Positions 49,089-57,191 of a DNA stretch of 64,000 nucleotides are shown here, piece after piece. Origin of the DNA: a virus; the IMG/VR virus record IMGVR_UViG_3300046820_001062, positions 59,731 to 123,730 of that record. One strand, written 5' to 3'. Below the pieces are notes generated by a model, which was not told the origin of the DNA, made no database searches, and saw only the letters and a program-made list of their open reading frames with translations. Each line of letters starts with the position of its first letter. The stretch's first letter is position 1. The position numbers were made by a program, and so were the translations under genes.

Positions 49089-49787
49089 ATGAACTATCAA
49101 GAACTAAAGTACACAGTAGAGAACCAATCAGGTGTCTCTTATGAAAATGCGTTGATTCTTTGGAAAACTATGTACAAAGATTTCAATACTTTTTTGACAA
49201 ATGTAATCAGGTATGATTCAATGAAAGATTTTGGCGATCATTGTGCTTCTGTATGGAAAGATGTTAAAGTTGCTTCTGCCCAGGATGCATTTGCTCAAGA
49301 AAATCTAGAAATGCGTAGGTTGTTCTTTAAAGCAATTGGTATAGAGAAAATGTTCCAAGAACTTGATCCTGAACTTATTGCAGAGGAAACAATTGTATTT
49401 AACAACGCTGTCTGGAATGATAAAGACAACAGTATGGATGTAAAAATCATTCATGATAAGTATGAATTGTACAAAATCAAGGGTGATAAATTGTTTCCAG
49501 AAGAAAAGTCTGAATGGCGTAGAGCTAATGCAGACATCTATGCTGTACGTTGTTGGTGTACAACCACTGCACGTGAGTATTGGATCTATGTTCCTAGACA
49601 TATTGGTCAAATGAATGATGCAATTGAAGCAATTGCTTGGACATTTCAACTTAATATTGGAGATCCTGTAGCTTTGTATCGTCAAGGTGATATCATTATT
49701 GCTGAAGCAGGACCTGAATCTAAGGAAGTAAGACCTTATCACTTAGATAAAGCAACTTATTTAAAACTATTAAAAGTACAGTCATGA
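49089..49787 (+). CDS. conserved protein of unknown function
   Basis: The 232-aa product (MNYQELKYTVENQSGVSYEN) has a helical first half and a beta second half with RANADIYAVRCWCTTTAREY and YVPRHIGQMNDAIEAIAWTF. It ends with a barrel-like part (DPVALYRQGDIIIAEAGPES). The Cys-x-Cys and Arg-Glu-Tyr phrase is notable, but no family is recognised. It overlaps the next gene by 4 nt. Confidence 0.55.
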   Translation: MNYQELKYTVENQSGVSYENALILWKTMYKDFNTFLTNVIRYDSMKDFGDHCASVWKDVKVASAQDAFAQENLEMRRLFFKAIGIEKMFQELDPELIAEETIVFNNAVWNDKDNSMDVKIIHDKYELYKIKGDKLFPEEKSEWRRANADIYAVRCWCTTTAREYWIYVPRHIGQMNDAIEAIAWTFQLNIGDPVALYRQGDIIIAEAGPESKEVRPYHLDKATYLKLLKVQS

Positions 49788-50032
49788 GTTGTAAAACAAA
49801 CTGTCACAATTGTGTCTACTCAAAGAGTAACTCATATGTGAACTCTGCTCATATTCAATGCACCAGATACTGGTCATATTACAAAAAGCGTAAAGACGTA
49901 CATCCAAAAGGTGCAGAACATGCAATTAAAAGTGGATGGTGGGATTTTCCTTATGACTATGATCCTGTATGGATGCAAGAAGATTGTCCAGAGTATCAAG
50001 AAAAAGAACGATCACCTGAATCAAAACTGTAA
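49784..50032 (+). CDS. Cys/Trp-rich small phage protein
   Basis: The 82-aa product has SCKTNCHNCVYSKSNSYVNS, HIQC and GWWDFPYDYDPVWMQEDCPE. This order (C-x-C, HIQC, WWxFPxxxDPVW) is a common small phage protein of unknown role, and the Cys residues probably bind zinc. Confidence 0.65.
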   Translation: MSCKTNCHNCVYSKSNSYVNSAHIQCTRYWSYYKKRKDVHPKGAEHAIKSGWWDFPYDYDPVWMQEDCPEYQEKERSPESKL

Positions 50033-50033
50033 C

Positions 50034-50285
50034 ATGGAAACAAAAACAGCAAAACGTGTGGTATTAGCCACAGGAGAAGGAGCAAACACACATGCTCTTA
50101 ACAGCAAAGTGCCAGTTGAGTACATTGACATGGGAAATCAGACAATCAAAATGAATGTTAAAGAACAAGCTTTGATTACACATGAAGAACATGGTACAAT
50201 TATGTTGAAGCCAGGTACTTATTACAAGACAAATCAAGTGGAGTTTAATCCATTTAATAATACAGTTTCTTACGTTTTTGACTAG
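50034..50285 (+). CDS. small beta-rich protein
   Basis: The 83-aa product starts METKTAKRVVLATGEGANTH at ATG 50,034, 1 nt after the previous stop. It has strands with VPVEYIDMGNQTIKMNVKEQ and KPGTYYKTNQVEFNPFNNTV. It is the last gene before a strong hairpin. Unknown role. Confidence 0.55.
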   Translation: METKTAKRVVLATGEGANTHALNSKVPVEYIDMGNQTIKMNVKEQALITHEEHGTIMLKPGTYYKTNQVEFNPFNNTVSYVFD

Positions 50286-50316
50286 GAAATTGTGAAAAAA
50301 TCACAAAAACAAGGGT

Positions 50317-50341
50317 TTGAGGTCGCAATTTGCGACTTCAA
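50317..50341 (+). terminator. terminator hairpin
   Basis: TTGAGGTCGCAA and TTGCGACTTCAA form a 12-bp inverted repeat (one G-T) around a single base, followed by GCTCTGTTTTG. It ends the unit 32 nt past the stop at 50,285. Confidence 0.8.
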
Positions 50342-50397
50342 GCTCTGTTTTGTGAACTGATTAATTTTTTGTATTATTGCAATTAAAACTGACTATT

Positions 50398-50568
50398 ATG
50401 AAAATAGAAATTTCTATGACAGAGCTACTACTTATAGTAGATATGATCAAGAATGGTATTGAACCAGTTAGTGGACCATCAAATGAAGATTTAACTCTTC
50501 ACTTTGTAACAGAAGATGATGAACCTGATGAAATAGTTTTAAAAAGAAAACACAAGAAGAAAAAATGA
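50398..50568 (+). CDS. small protein, 56 aa
   Basis: MKIEISMTELLLIVDMIKNG is followed by an acidic loop and a basic end (EIVLKRKHKKKK). It starts the next unit after the hairpin, and a weak -7-like TATTATTG lies near 50,372. It overlaps the following gene by 4 nt. Confidence 0.5.
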   Translation: MKIEISMTELLLIVDMIKNGIEPVSGPSNEDLTLHFVTEDDEPDEIVLKRKHKKKK

Positions 50569-50804
50569 TGTCTCACAGAACACCCTCACCAATGATTATC
50601 ACAGTAAAACACTATGATAAAACATTAACAGCAGAACTTCCATGGGATTCTCCATTGGATGATGTGTTCCAAGCTATTCAAGGACTGCTTGTAGCTGATG
50701 GATTTCACAATGATGGTATTGAAAACTATATCATAGAACGTGGTGAAGAATTGCAAGAATTTAAAAATATTAAAGACGATGAAGAAAACAGCTCTCTATC
50801 TTGA
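50565..50804 (+). CDS. small conserved protein
   Basis: The 79-aa product (MMSHRTPSPMIITVKHYDKT) has a ferredoxin-like beta-alpha part (LPWDSPLDDVFQAIQGLLVA). It overlaps the next gene by 26 nt. Unknown role. Confidence 0.5.
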   Translation: MMSHRTPSPMIITVKHYDKTLTAELPWDSPLDDVFQAIQGLLVADGFHNDGIENYIIERGEELQEFKNIKDDEENSSLS

Positions 50805-51234
50805 TGATATCAGAACACCAACAGAAACATTGGAAGGGTATCACCCATGGTCAGTTGTAAGAAACTATGATGAATTTGTTACACATATTAAAAACAATGG
50901 TGTTCCTGATCTCATCTCTTTTGACCATGATCTTGCTGATGAGCATATGGCTGATTATTGGGATAAGCAAGCACGCGGTATTAAAACCATATCTTATGAA
51001 AGTTATAAAGAAAAGACTGGTGTTGATTGTCTTAATTGGCTTATTGAATATGTACTTGATAGAGAAGAAGTATCTCCCTTTATTATTTGGGTACATTCTC
51101 ATAATCCTATGGGCGCTACAAACATTCTAGTAAAAGCTTCTAATTTTATGAGGCATGTTGGTTGGAAACCACAAGTGTATTATGCACAACCTAAATTTAT
51201 TATAGAAACCAAAATTGAAGATCAAACAAAATAA
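50779..51234 (+). CDS. cyclic-phosphate-processing receiver-like domain protein
   Basis: The 151-aa product starts at ATG 50,779 with MKKTALYLDDIRTPTETLEG. It has VVRNYDEFVTHIKNNGVPDL, ISFDHDLADEHMADYW and FIIWVHSHNPMGATN. This is the layout of the stand-alone receiver-like domain linked in the literature to cyclic phosphate processing: the DD pair, FDHDL and a late His-Ser. Its real substrate in phages is unknown; defence-linked cyclic nucleotides or RNA ends would be attractive targets. It lies directly in front of the dUTPase gene. Confidence 0.7.
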   Translation: MKKTALYLDDIRTPTETLEGYHPWSVVRNYDEFVTHIKNNGVPDLISFDHDLADEHMADYWDKQARGIKTISYESYKEKTGVDCLNWLIEYVLDREEVSPFIIWVHSHNPMGATNILVKASNFMRHVGWKPQVYYAQPKFIIETKIEDQTK

Positions 51235-51236
51235 CA

Positions 51237-51659
51237 ATGAAAGTTAAAATCAAACGTTTGCACAAAGATGCTGTTATTCCTAAATATGCAAAGCCAGGTG
51301 ATGCTGGTTTAGATTTAGTAGCAACAAACATTATTAGCTTTGACAAAGAACAAGTTGTATATGGAACTGGTATTGCAGTTGAAATTCCAGAAGGATATGT
51401 AGGACTTGTATTCCCGCGCAGCTCAATACGTAAGTATGAACAATACCTCAGCAACTCAGTTGGTGTTATTGATTCAGGTTATCGTGGAGAGATTCAAGCA
51501 ACTTTTAACTCACGTTTTTACGCAGATGTAAAATATAAAGTGGGTGATAAGATTGCACAATTAATCATCATGCCTTACCCTCACATTGACTTTGAAGAAG
51601 TTAATGAATTATCAGAAAGTGAAAGAGCTGATGGAGGTCATGGCTCAACAGGTAATTAA
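51237..51659 (+). CDS. dut: dUTP diphosphatase
   Basis: The 140-aa product has the five trimeric dUTPase motifs: PGDAGLDL (1), PRSSIRK (2), GVIDSGYRGEI with the catalytic Asp (3), GDKIAQLIIMP (4) and a C-terminal GGHGSTG (5), here with His in place of the usual Phe. It hydrolyses dUTP to dUMP, which keeps uracil out of DNA and feeds dTMP synthesis. It complements the uracil-DNA glycosylase encoded at 55,267. Length and motif order are normal. Confidence 0.95.
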   Translation: MKVKIKRLHKDAVIPKYAKPGDAGLDLVATNIISFDKEQVVYGTGIAVEIPEGYVGLVFPRSSIRKYEQYLSNSVGVIDSGYRGEIQATFNSRFYADVKYKVGDKIAQLIIMPYPHIDFEEVNELSESERADGGHGSTGN

Positions 51660-51661
51660 AA

Positions 51662-51808
51662 ATGACTTTTAAACTTTTTTTAGAATTTAACTCAAGAAAG
51701 TTTGGTTTGTCTATCATTCATGAGAAACAATCCATTACTGCTGAATTTAAACACAAACTGTTTATACATTTCTTGTGGTTTGAATTTGGAGTTAAATTTC
51801 TACAGTAA
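51662..51808 (+). CDS. 48-aa small protein
   Basis: MTFKLFLEFNSRKFGLSIIH continues with alternating beta-like residues and ends FGVKFLQ. It begins 2 nt after dut, which supports translation. Unknown role. Confidence 0.45.
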   Translation: MTFKLFLEFNSRKFGLSIIHEKQSITAEFKHKLFIHFLWFEFGVKFLQ

Positions 51809-51819
51809 AACTTTTATTT

Positions 51820-52188
51820 ATGCAGATAAATAAAAACAGTGGTCAAGTTGTAATAATTGGACCCTATGGTAGTGTATATCTGTATACACATGACACTGCT
51901 AACACATTAGTTAGTGATGTTTATGACGCATTAAAAGAAGGTAAAAGATGGGATGACCCTGATTACCTATCTAAAATGATTTTTTGTAGAATGCTACCTT
52001 TAGAATGTTGGTTAGATGATAAAGGATTTGGTATTGGTACACAATTGTACAATGATGTAAATCTTCTTGTCAGTGTAAATATTATGCAGCAAAGTATTAC
52101 TATCCATTCAATGGATGATAAACATAGCAAATTGATATTTACATTTCAAGAGTTCATTGATTCCTATGCTAACTCAGCATTATTGTAA
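51820..52188 (+). CDS. small beta-rich protein
   Basis: The 122-aa product (MQINKNSGQVVIIGPYGSVY) has strands and a helix (LVSDVYDALKEGKRWDDPDY). The C-terminal part is LIFTFQEFIDSYANSALL. It starts after the A-rich leader TAAAACTTTTATTT and ends this unit. Unknown role. Confidence 0.55.
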   Translation: MQINKNSGQVVIIGPYGSVYLYTHDTANTLVSDVYDALKEGKRWDDPDYLSKMIFCRMLPLECWLDDKGFGIGTQLYNDVNLLVSVNIMQQSITIHSMDDKHSKLIFTFQEFIDSYANSALL

Positions 52189-52229
52189 AAAAATCATAGC
52201 AATATAGTACTATTTTAATTTTAAATGTG

Positions 52230-52237
52230 TATCTTTA
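52230..52237 (+). promoter_or_regulatory. possible -7 element before the 96-aa gene
   Basis: TATCTTTA differs from TAnnTTTG in the last base. It lies 62 nt before the start at 52,299 in a 110-nt gap with no other feature. No -33 box is seen. Confidence 0.35.
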
Positions 52238-52298
52238 CATATTCAATGTTCTGAGAAAAATTGTATTTTAGTGGCAGTTATTAAACACTGATACTCAA

Positions 52299-52589
52299 AT
52301 GCTATATCAATTGCCAAATGGTAAGTGTATAGAAATCTCATTAGAGCAATATTTGAGAATGACAGATGATGAATTGAACATGTACATGGCTTTCAACTAT
52401 GGTGAAGAAGTTAATGATCCTTTTGCATTAAGCGTTTTAAAGTATGGAAACGCATCTGAAAAAGAAGAGTTCATTGATGAAGAATCAATCACAGAAGAAG
52501 ACGAATACATTGAAGATTTAACAGATGTACTTCCTGAAGAAAAACTTTATGATGATGAATACATAGACTACGACAACTTAGAACAGTAA
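52299..52589 (+). CDS. conserved acidic small phage protein
   Basis: The 96-aa product starts MLYQLPNGKCIEISLEQYLR and continues DDELNMYMAFNYGEEVNDPF, a phrase I have seen in Bacteroidota phage proteins. A long acidic tail follows (EEDEYIEDLTDVLPEEKLYD). It may bind to a transcription or replication protein. It begins a new unit. Confidence 0.65.
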   Translation: MLYQLPNGKCIEISLEQYLRMTDDELNMYMAFNYGEEVNDPFALSVLKYGNASEKEEFIDEESITEEDEYIEDLTDVLPEEKLYDDEYIDYDNLEQ

Positions 52590-52604
52590 TCTTATTAGAT
52601 AAGT

Positions 52605-53021
52605 ATGCTGCAACCAAAATTAAAAACATGCTCAGCTTGTGGTGAAGACAAGGTAATTTGGAAGAATCATGAGGGTGAAAAGTTCTGTAAAGACTGCTGG
52701 GGTAAACAAGCTCCAGTAAAACATCCCAAAAGAACAGCAATATCAAAACTGCCTTCTGACAAAAAGAAACCTTTAGATTTACTTTACAGCAAGATGAGAA
52801 AGGAATTCTTGTCTAAACCTGAAAACTCCACATGTTTTGCAAAGCTCCCAGGATGTCTCAATTCTATGGGAGAAAATCTCACAATACATCATACAAAAGG
52901 ACGTGGAAGATACTATCTTGATAGTACTACATGGATTCCTTTATGTCTAACATGTCATCAATGGGTTGAAGAGCACCCAGCGCAAGCTAAAGAACTCAAT
53001 TTATCACAATCTAGATTTTAA
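52605..53021 (+). CDS. HNH/NinG-like nuclease with zinc ribbon
   Basis: The 138-aa product has an N-terminal zinc ribbon (KTCSACGEDKVIWKNHEG, FCKDCWGK). The second domain contains CFAKLPGCLNSMGENLTIHH, TKGRGRYYLDSTTWIPLCLT and CHQWVEEHP. It has the double His, the Asn/Trp and the CxxC-type zinc ligands of HNH endonucleases. It likely cuts DNA in recombination or packaging, or resembles phage NinG/Rap. It lies in front of the SNF2-type helicase. Confidence 0.7.
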   Translation: MLQPKLKTCSACGEDKVIWKNHEGEKFCKDCWGKQAPVKHPKRTAISKLPSDKKKPLDLLYSKMRKEFLSKPENSTCFAKLPGCLNSMGENLTIHHTKGRGRYYLDSTTWIPLCLTCHQWVEEHPAQAKELNLSQSRF

Positions 53022-53034
53022 AAAAAAAGAGAAA

Positions 53035-53367
53035 ATGAAAAAATTCATTGGTTATTACATCATTGGTGCAAACACAAAAGAAGATGCACAGAATGAAAAA
53101 GGTTTAATGCTTTGGTCACCAAACAAACCAAACGCACTTAAACGTTGGTTAAATGAAACCTTATTGGGTATCTACTGGGTAGATAAAGATAGGATTGTTC
53201 AAACTCAAGAAAAGGGTAAGACAATGCAGAATCAAGAACAACCTGTAGAACTTGCTAAAGTTAAAGAAGAAAAAACTGCTCCTGTAATGCAAGTAGAAAA
53301 ATCTGCTAAATTACAAGAGGCTCCTAGAAAACCACGCCAAACTCCTAGAGTAAAACCAAACAAATAA
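53035..53367 (+). CDS. small protein with basic disordered tail
   Basis: The 110-aa product starts MKKFIGYYIIGANTKEDAQN at ATG 53,035. A small domain (GLMLWSPNKPNALKRWLNET) and a Lys/Pro/Gln-rich tail (RKPRQTPRVKPNK) follow. The tail suggests nucleic acid binding. It overlaps the helicase gene by one base. Confidence 0.6.
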   Translation: MKKFIGYYIIGANTKEDAQNEKGLMLWSPNKPNALKRWLNETLLGIYWVDKDRIVQTQEKGKTMQNQEQPVELAKVKEEKTAPVMQVEKSAKLQEAPRKPRQTPRVKPNK

Positions 53368-54482
53368 TGAGCGACTCACTTGAATTAACTAAAAGAGAGT
53401 TGATTCAACAGGAAGCCTTGACTGCATCTGCCACCCATTACAGATGTGGTCTTGGCATTTCCATGGGTGTAGGTAAGACTTTAATTGGCTTACGTCACAT
53501 GGAAAGAGAGTTTCCAAATTTAAAAACCAGATTTCTGGTAGTAGCTCCAAAAGTTTCAATCTTTGAAAGCTGGAAAGATGATGCTAAAAAGTTTGGACTA
53601 GAATACTTGTTGGATCACATTGACTTCACAACGTACATATCACTGAGTAAAAGAACTAGAGATTATGATGTCATCTATTTAGATGAGTGTCATAGTTTGT
53701 TATTTACTCATGATTACTATTTGGCTACATACACAGGTAAGATTCTTGGTTTAAGTGGTACTCCACCACGTTACAAGAACTCTGAGAAAGGTGAGATGGT
53801 TAACAGATACTGTCCCATTGTTTACACTTACATTACAGATGACGCTGTAGATGATAAAATTCTCAATGACTACAAAATTCTAATACACAGGCTACCATTA
53901 TCAACAGCAAAGACACATAGGGTTGAAACCAAAAAAGGTGGATTCTTTATGACTTCTGAAGCTCAGAATTATGATTACTGGTGTGGAAGACTTGCTAGTG
54001 CAGCAAATCCTGCGCAAACAAAGATTTTTAGAATCATGAGAATGCAGGCTCTAATGCAGTTTAGATCCAAAGAAAAATACGCCAGACAATTATTAAACAT
54101 GATGGATGACAAATGTCTTGTCTTCTGTAATACAACTGATCAAGCTGATAGAATATCTGTGCATAGTTATCACAGTAAAAACTCTAACAGTGAAGAAGCA
54201 TTGGTTGCTTTTAAAGAAGGTAAGATAGATGAACTTACATGTGTTCAACAATTGAATGAAGGTATTAACATTCCCAATCTTAAGTATGGTATTATACTTC
54301 ACGCATATTCTAATGAAAGAAAAGCAAGTCAAAGAATAGGACGTTTATTGCGTTTGAATCCTGATGATAAAGCTATTATTCATATACTTATGTATGGTAA
54401 TACTGTAGATGAAGACTGGGTGCAAGATGCATTGAGAGATTTAGATTCTGACAAGATTGTTTACACAGATCCTTTTTGTTAA
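53367..54482 (+). CDS. SNF2-type superfamily 2 helicase
   Basis: The 371-aa product has motif I GLGISMGVGKT (residues 28-38), Ia FLVVAPKVSIFESW, II YLDECHSL (DECH, near residue 106), III LGLSGTPPRY and motifs V/VI in EGINIPNLKY and ASQRIGRLLRLN. It is a compact SNF2/SSL2-like DNA translocase. Genes of this kind are part of the crAss-like replication module. It may help in recombination or in removal of proteins from DNA. Confidence 0.9.
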   Translation: MSDSLELTKRELIQQEALTASATHYRCGLGISMGVGKTLIGLRHMEREFPNLKTRFLVVAPKVSIFESWKDDAKKFGLEYLLDHIDFTTYISLSKRTRDYDVIYLDECHSLLFTHDYYLATYTGKILGLSGTPPRYKNSEKGEMVNRYCPIVYTYITDDAVDDKILNDYKILIHRLPLSTAKTHRVETKKGGFFMTSEAQNYDYWCGRLASAANPAQTKIFRIMRMQALMQFRSKEKYARQLLNMMDDKCLVFCNTTDQADRISVHSYHSKNSNSEEALVAFKEGKIDELTCVQQLNEGINIPNLKYGIILHAYSNERKASQRIGRLLRLNPDDKAIIHILMYGNTVDEDWVQDALRDLDSDKIVYTDPFC

Positions 54483-54484
54483 TT

Positions 54485-54877
54485 ATGCATAATACAATAG
54501 TAAAGTTTACCAAAAAAGATGGACAACTTGTACCCGCGTCTGAATCTGATGCGGGCAAGTTGAAACTTTTTGCAATGTCTTTGAAAGAAGGCTCTGATGT
54601 AGAAGTTTATTTGTCCTTAACAAACAATGTTGACAAAACTGCTGGACAACTTGCAAAAGTCCATGCATTAATTAGAGAACTTGCAGCCTTTACTGGTCAC
54701 ACTTTTGATGAAATCAAACTTGTGATAAAAGAAAAAGCTGGTCTGTATGTTATTACAGGAACCAGCTCATCTGATAAGCAACTAAAAAGTTTTGGAGATT
54801 GTTCTAAAGAAGAATTATCCGCTGCCATTGAAACCTGCATTGAAGTAGGTCACATGTTTGGTTGCAACTTATATTAG
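54485..54877 (+). CDS. NinB-like recombination protein candidate
   Basis: The 130-aa product starts MHNTIVKFTKKDGQLVPASE at ATG 54,485. It has GQLAKVHALIRELAAFTGHT and FDEIKLVIKEKAGLY, then SFGDCSKEELSAAIETCIEV. The pattern of helix, K-EKAGLY and the C-terminal helix resembles the NinB type of phage recombination protein. Its stop overlaps the stop of the converging leftward gene by 3 bases. The NinB name is tentative. Confidence 0.5.
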   Translation: MHNTIVKFTKKDGQLVPASESDAGKLKLFAMSLKEGSDVEVYLSLTNNVDKTAGQLAKVHALIRELAAFTGHTFDEIKLVIKEKAGLYVITGTSSSDKQLKSFGDCSKEELSAAIETCIEVGHMFGCNLY

Positions 54878-55212
54878 TCTTCAGTTTCCCCAATTAGTTT
54901 TTGGGCTTCTTCTAAAGTAACACTTTGAATAAATCCTTGTTCTTGTGCTTTAGTTTCAAATTCTCTACAAAGAATTAAGATTGTCTCATAATGACTAACC
55001 CATTCTTCTGTAATGTTTTGGTCTTTGATTTGTGCATGTGCATCCTGCATTTGTTCAGGAGATTTACCTTTCACAAAAAAACCAACAATTGCTTGAACTT
55101 TTTGATAGTATCCTGTACTCATCTTAATTTCAACAATTGCACTTGGCATAATAACATCAACCATTGACGGTTGGTTTTCTGCACTTTCATTAGTTTGATT
55201 TACTTCAGACAT
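54874..55212 (-). CDS. lone leftward gene in the replication module
   Basis: The 112-aa product starts MSEVNQTNESAENQPSMVDV at ATG 55,212. A disordered polar start leads into a helical domain (IVEIKMSTGYYQKVQAIVGF, MQDAHAQIKDQNITEEWVSH). It has its own exact promoter (55,233-55,263) and its stop overlaps that of the gene it faces. No enzyme motif is visible. A product with separate timing from the replication genes is likely; a regulator or late protein would fit. Confidence 0.65.
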   Translation of the reverse strand: MSEVNQTNESAENQPSMVDVIMPSAIVEIKMSTGYYQKVQAIVGFFVKGKSPEQMQDAHAQIKDQNITEEWVSHYETILILCREFETKAQEQGFIQSVTLEEAQKLIGETED

Positions 55213-55232
55213 GTCGTGTAGTTTAATTTGAA

Positions 55233-55263
55233 CAAAAATAAACAAATAATTCTAAGTTTCAAA
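55233..55263 (-). promoter_or_regulatory. exact-match promoter for the lone leftward gene
   Basis: The minus strand has TTTG (55,263-55,260), 19 nt, then TATTTTTG (55,240-55,233), a perfect TTTG-N19-TAnnTTTG. The start codon is 21 nt downstream of the -7 box. Confidence 0.7.
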
Positions 55264-55266
55264 AAA

Positions 55267-55992
55267 ATGGCAGAAAAAATTGCAATTGATCCAAAAGACA
55301 TCAGTTTTAAATTGGCAGAGTCATTGAAAGCATCAGGCTGGCACAACATCCTTAAAGGATTTTTGCTATCTGAAGACTTTGAAAAAGTAATCTTAGCACT
55401 AAAAGATCAGGTAGAAAATGATAAACGTTTTACTCCTCCTTTAAAGCAAGTGTTTAGGTCTTTTCAAAAATGTCCTGCTGATGAACTACAGGTTGTCTTT
55501 ATAGGGCAAGATCCCTATCCACAATTAAATGTAGCTGATGGTATTTCTTTTTCCTGTGGTAACACAATGAAGAAAGAAGCGTCCCTTCGTTACATTCACA
55601 ACGCAATTGCCAAAACTGTTTATCAAGACAAGGTACAAGCTAAAGACTTATCTGCAGATTTAACCCCATGGGCTAATCAGGGTATTCTTATGCTAAATAC
55701 TTCTCTTACAACAGAAATTGGCAAGATTGGCAAACATTTTAGTATATGGGAACCCTTTACTAATTATGTACTTGACATGATCAATTCTATGGATAAGTCA
55801 ATAATCTTTGTTTTCCTAGGTAAAAAAGCTCAGGAATATGAAGAACTTATTTCTGACAAACATGTTAAACTGTATGCTTCACATCCTGCATCTGCTGCAT
55901 ATCAAAAGCAACAAGAGTGGGACTGTAATGACATATTCAACAAGATTAATGAGGAAATTACTAAAAAAGGTGGTAAAAATATTACCTGGTAA
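55267..55992 (+). CDS. ung: uracil-DNA glycosylase, family 1
   Basis: The 241-aa product has motif A GQDPYPQL (near residue 80, catalytic Asp), PWANQGILMLNTSLT and the late motif HPASAAYQKQ with the catalytic His. It removes uracil from DNA. A uracil-DNA glycosylase gene in the replication module is typical for crAss-like phages. It pairs with the dUTPase. The start is ATG at 55,267 after an A run; an upstream in-frame ATG at 55,228 is inside the promoter region and less likely. Confidence 0.92.
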   Translation: MAEKIAIDPKDISFKLAESLKASGWHNILKGFLLSEDFEKVILALKDQVENDKRFTPPLKQVFRSFQKCPADELQVVFIGQDPYPQLNVADGISFSCGNTMKKEASLRYIHNAIAKTVYQDKVQAKDLSADLTPWANQGILMLNTSLTTEIGKIGKHFSIWEPFTNYVLDMINSMDKSIIFVFLGKKAQEYEELISDKHVKLYASHPASAAYQKQQEWDCNDIFNKINEEITKKGGKNITW

Positions 55993-56007
55993 TTTTTTAA
56001 TTTGCAA

Positions 56008-56038
56008 TTTGCAAATTGAGAATCTTTTTGTATATTTG
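56008..56038 (+). promoter_or_regulatory. exact-match promoter for the helicase unit
   Basis: TTTG (56,008-56,011), 19 nt, then TATATTTG (56,031-56,038) is a perfect Bacteroidota promoter. The helicase start is at 56,070. The repeat TTTGCAAtTTGCAAA at 56,001-56,015 overlaps the -33 box. Confidence 0.8.
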
Positions 56039-56069
56039 TAACCTATCGTAAACGCATAACGCAACGTAC

Positions 56070-57170
56070 ATGTTTAACTCAAAATCTGGGTTGTCTGCAG
56101 AGAGATCTGTAGTTGACCAGGGTGCTGGTGATGCACCTAAAACAACCTCACCACCTGTCCCTTATAGCAATCCTGTTACAAAACCAGCCAATCATCCACC
56201 CCATAGTAAAATATGGAAGCGTTATGGTGATCTTATGGCAGAAGGCGTTAACTATCTAGAACAACGCAAGTCAGGACGTGCTACATCACTCAAAACTCAA
56301 TGGAGTGGTTTTAATAAAATTGGTCTTAATGGATTAGAATGGCAATCACTTTATGTAGTTGGTGCTAGACCTGGTGTTGGCAAAACACTATTTGCATCTT
56401 CTATTACAAGAGATTTGCAAAGACTTAATCCAGAGCAAGATTTCTCAGTATTACATTTTCAGTTTGAGATGCTTGGTAGAAACATGGCAATTAGAGAACT
56501 ATCAAATGCTTCTAATCTAAATGTTAGGTACATTCAGTCTGCACAAGATGATGGATTACCAGCATTATCAGAAGCTGATTTCAAAAAACTTGCAGAGTAT
56601 GCAAGTAAGCAAACAGACAGACAAGAGTATGTGGTTGATACTGCTACTAATGTTGCGCAAATGCAAGAGATTATTGAGAAGTTTTATCATGAAACCAAAA
56701 AGCCATTCATTGTAACATTGGATCATACTCTTTTGATAAAGCAAGGTGCTTCTGAAACAAATAAGCAACAGACTTTAGAGAAGTTGGCCACTATGATGAC
56801 AATGATTAAGAATAGGTATCCTGTTATTTTTATTGTACTGACACAGTTAAACCGTGACATTGACAATGCTGAACGTCAAATTCCTGGGAAGTTATCTAAC
56901 TATCCTACAGAAGCTGATGTATTTGGTAGTGACTCTTTATTACAATGTGCGGATGTAATGATTGCAATGAATAGACCTGCAAAATATAACATTAGTTTGT
57001 ATGGTCCTAATCAATACATTATTGAACCATCTATGGAAAATTACCTAGCACTTCATGTATTGAAGAATCGTTTTGGTGATGTAAGTGTACAATGGTATTA
57101 TGCCAATTACAAAATAATGGGACTGGAAGAAGTTCCAGCACCTAGAATGAAACCAAAGAAAACATCTTAA
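56070..57170 (+). CDS. DnaB-like replicative helicase
   Basis: The 366-aa product has a RecA core with Walker A GARPGVGKT (residues 98-106), the DnaB-type segments VLHFQFEMLGRNMAIRELSN and PFIVTLDHTLLI (Walker B, near residue 215), and the later FIVLTQLNRDID. The normal DnaB N-terminal domain is missing; residues 1-45 are a Pro/Ser-rich tail. It unwinds DNA at the fork together with the primase encoded at 59,486. The gene opens the core replication unit behind a strong promoter. Confidence 0.9.
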   Translation: MFNSKSGLSAERSVVDQGAGDAPKTTSPPVPYSNPVTKPANHPPHSKIWKRYGDLMAEGVNYLEQRKSGRATSLKTQWSGFNKIGLNGLEWQSLYVVGARPGVGKTLFASSITRDLQRLNPEQDFSVLHFQFEMLGRNMAIRELSNASNLNVRYIQSAQDDGLPALSEADFKKLAEYASKQTDRQEYVVDTATNVAQMQEIIEKFYHETKKPFIVTLDHTLLIKQGASETNKQQTLEKLATMMTMIKNRYPVIFIVLTQLNRDIDNAERQIPGKLSNYPTEADVFGSDSLLQCADVMIAMNRPAKYNISLYGPNQYIIEPSMENYLALHVLKNRFGDVSVQWYYANYKIMGLEEVPAPRMKPKKTS

Positions 57171-57191
57171 TAATTAAAAACGCAAACGCAA

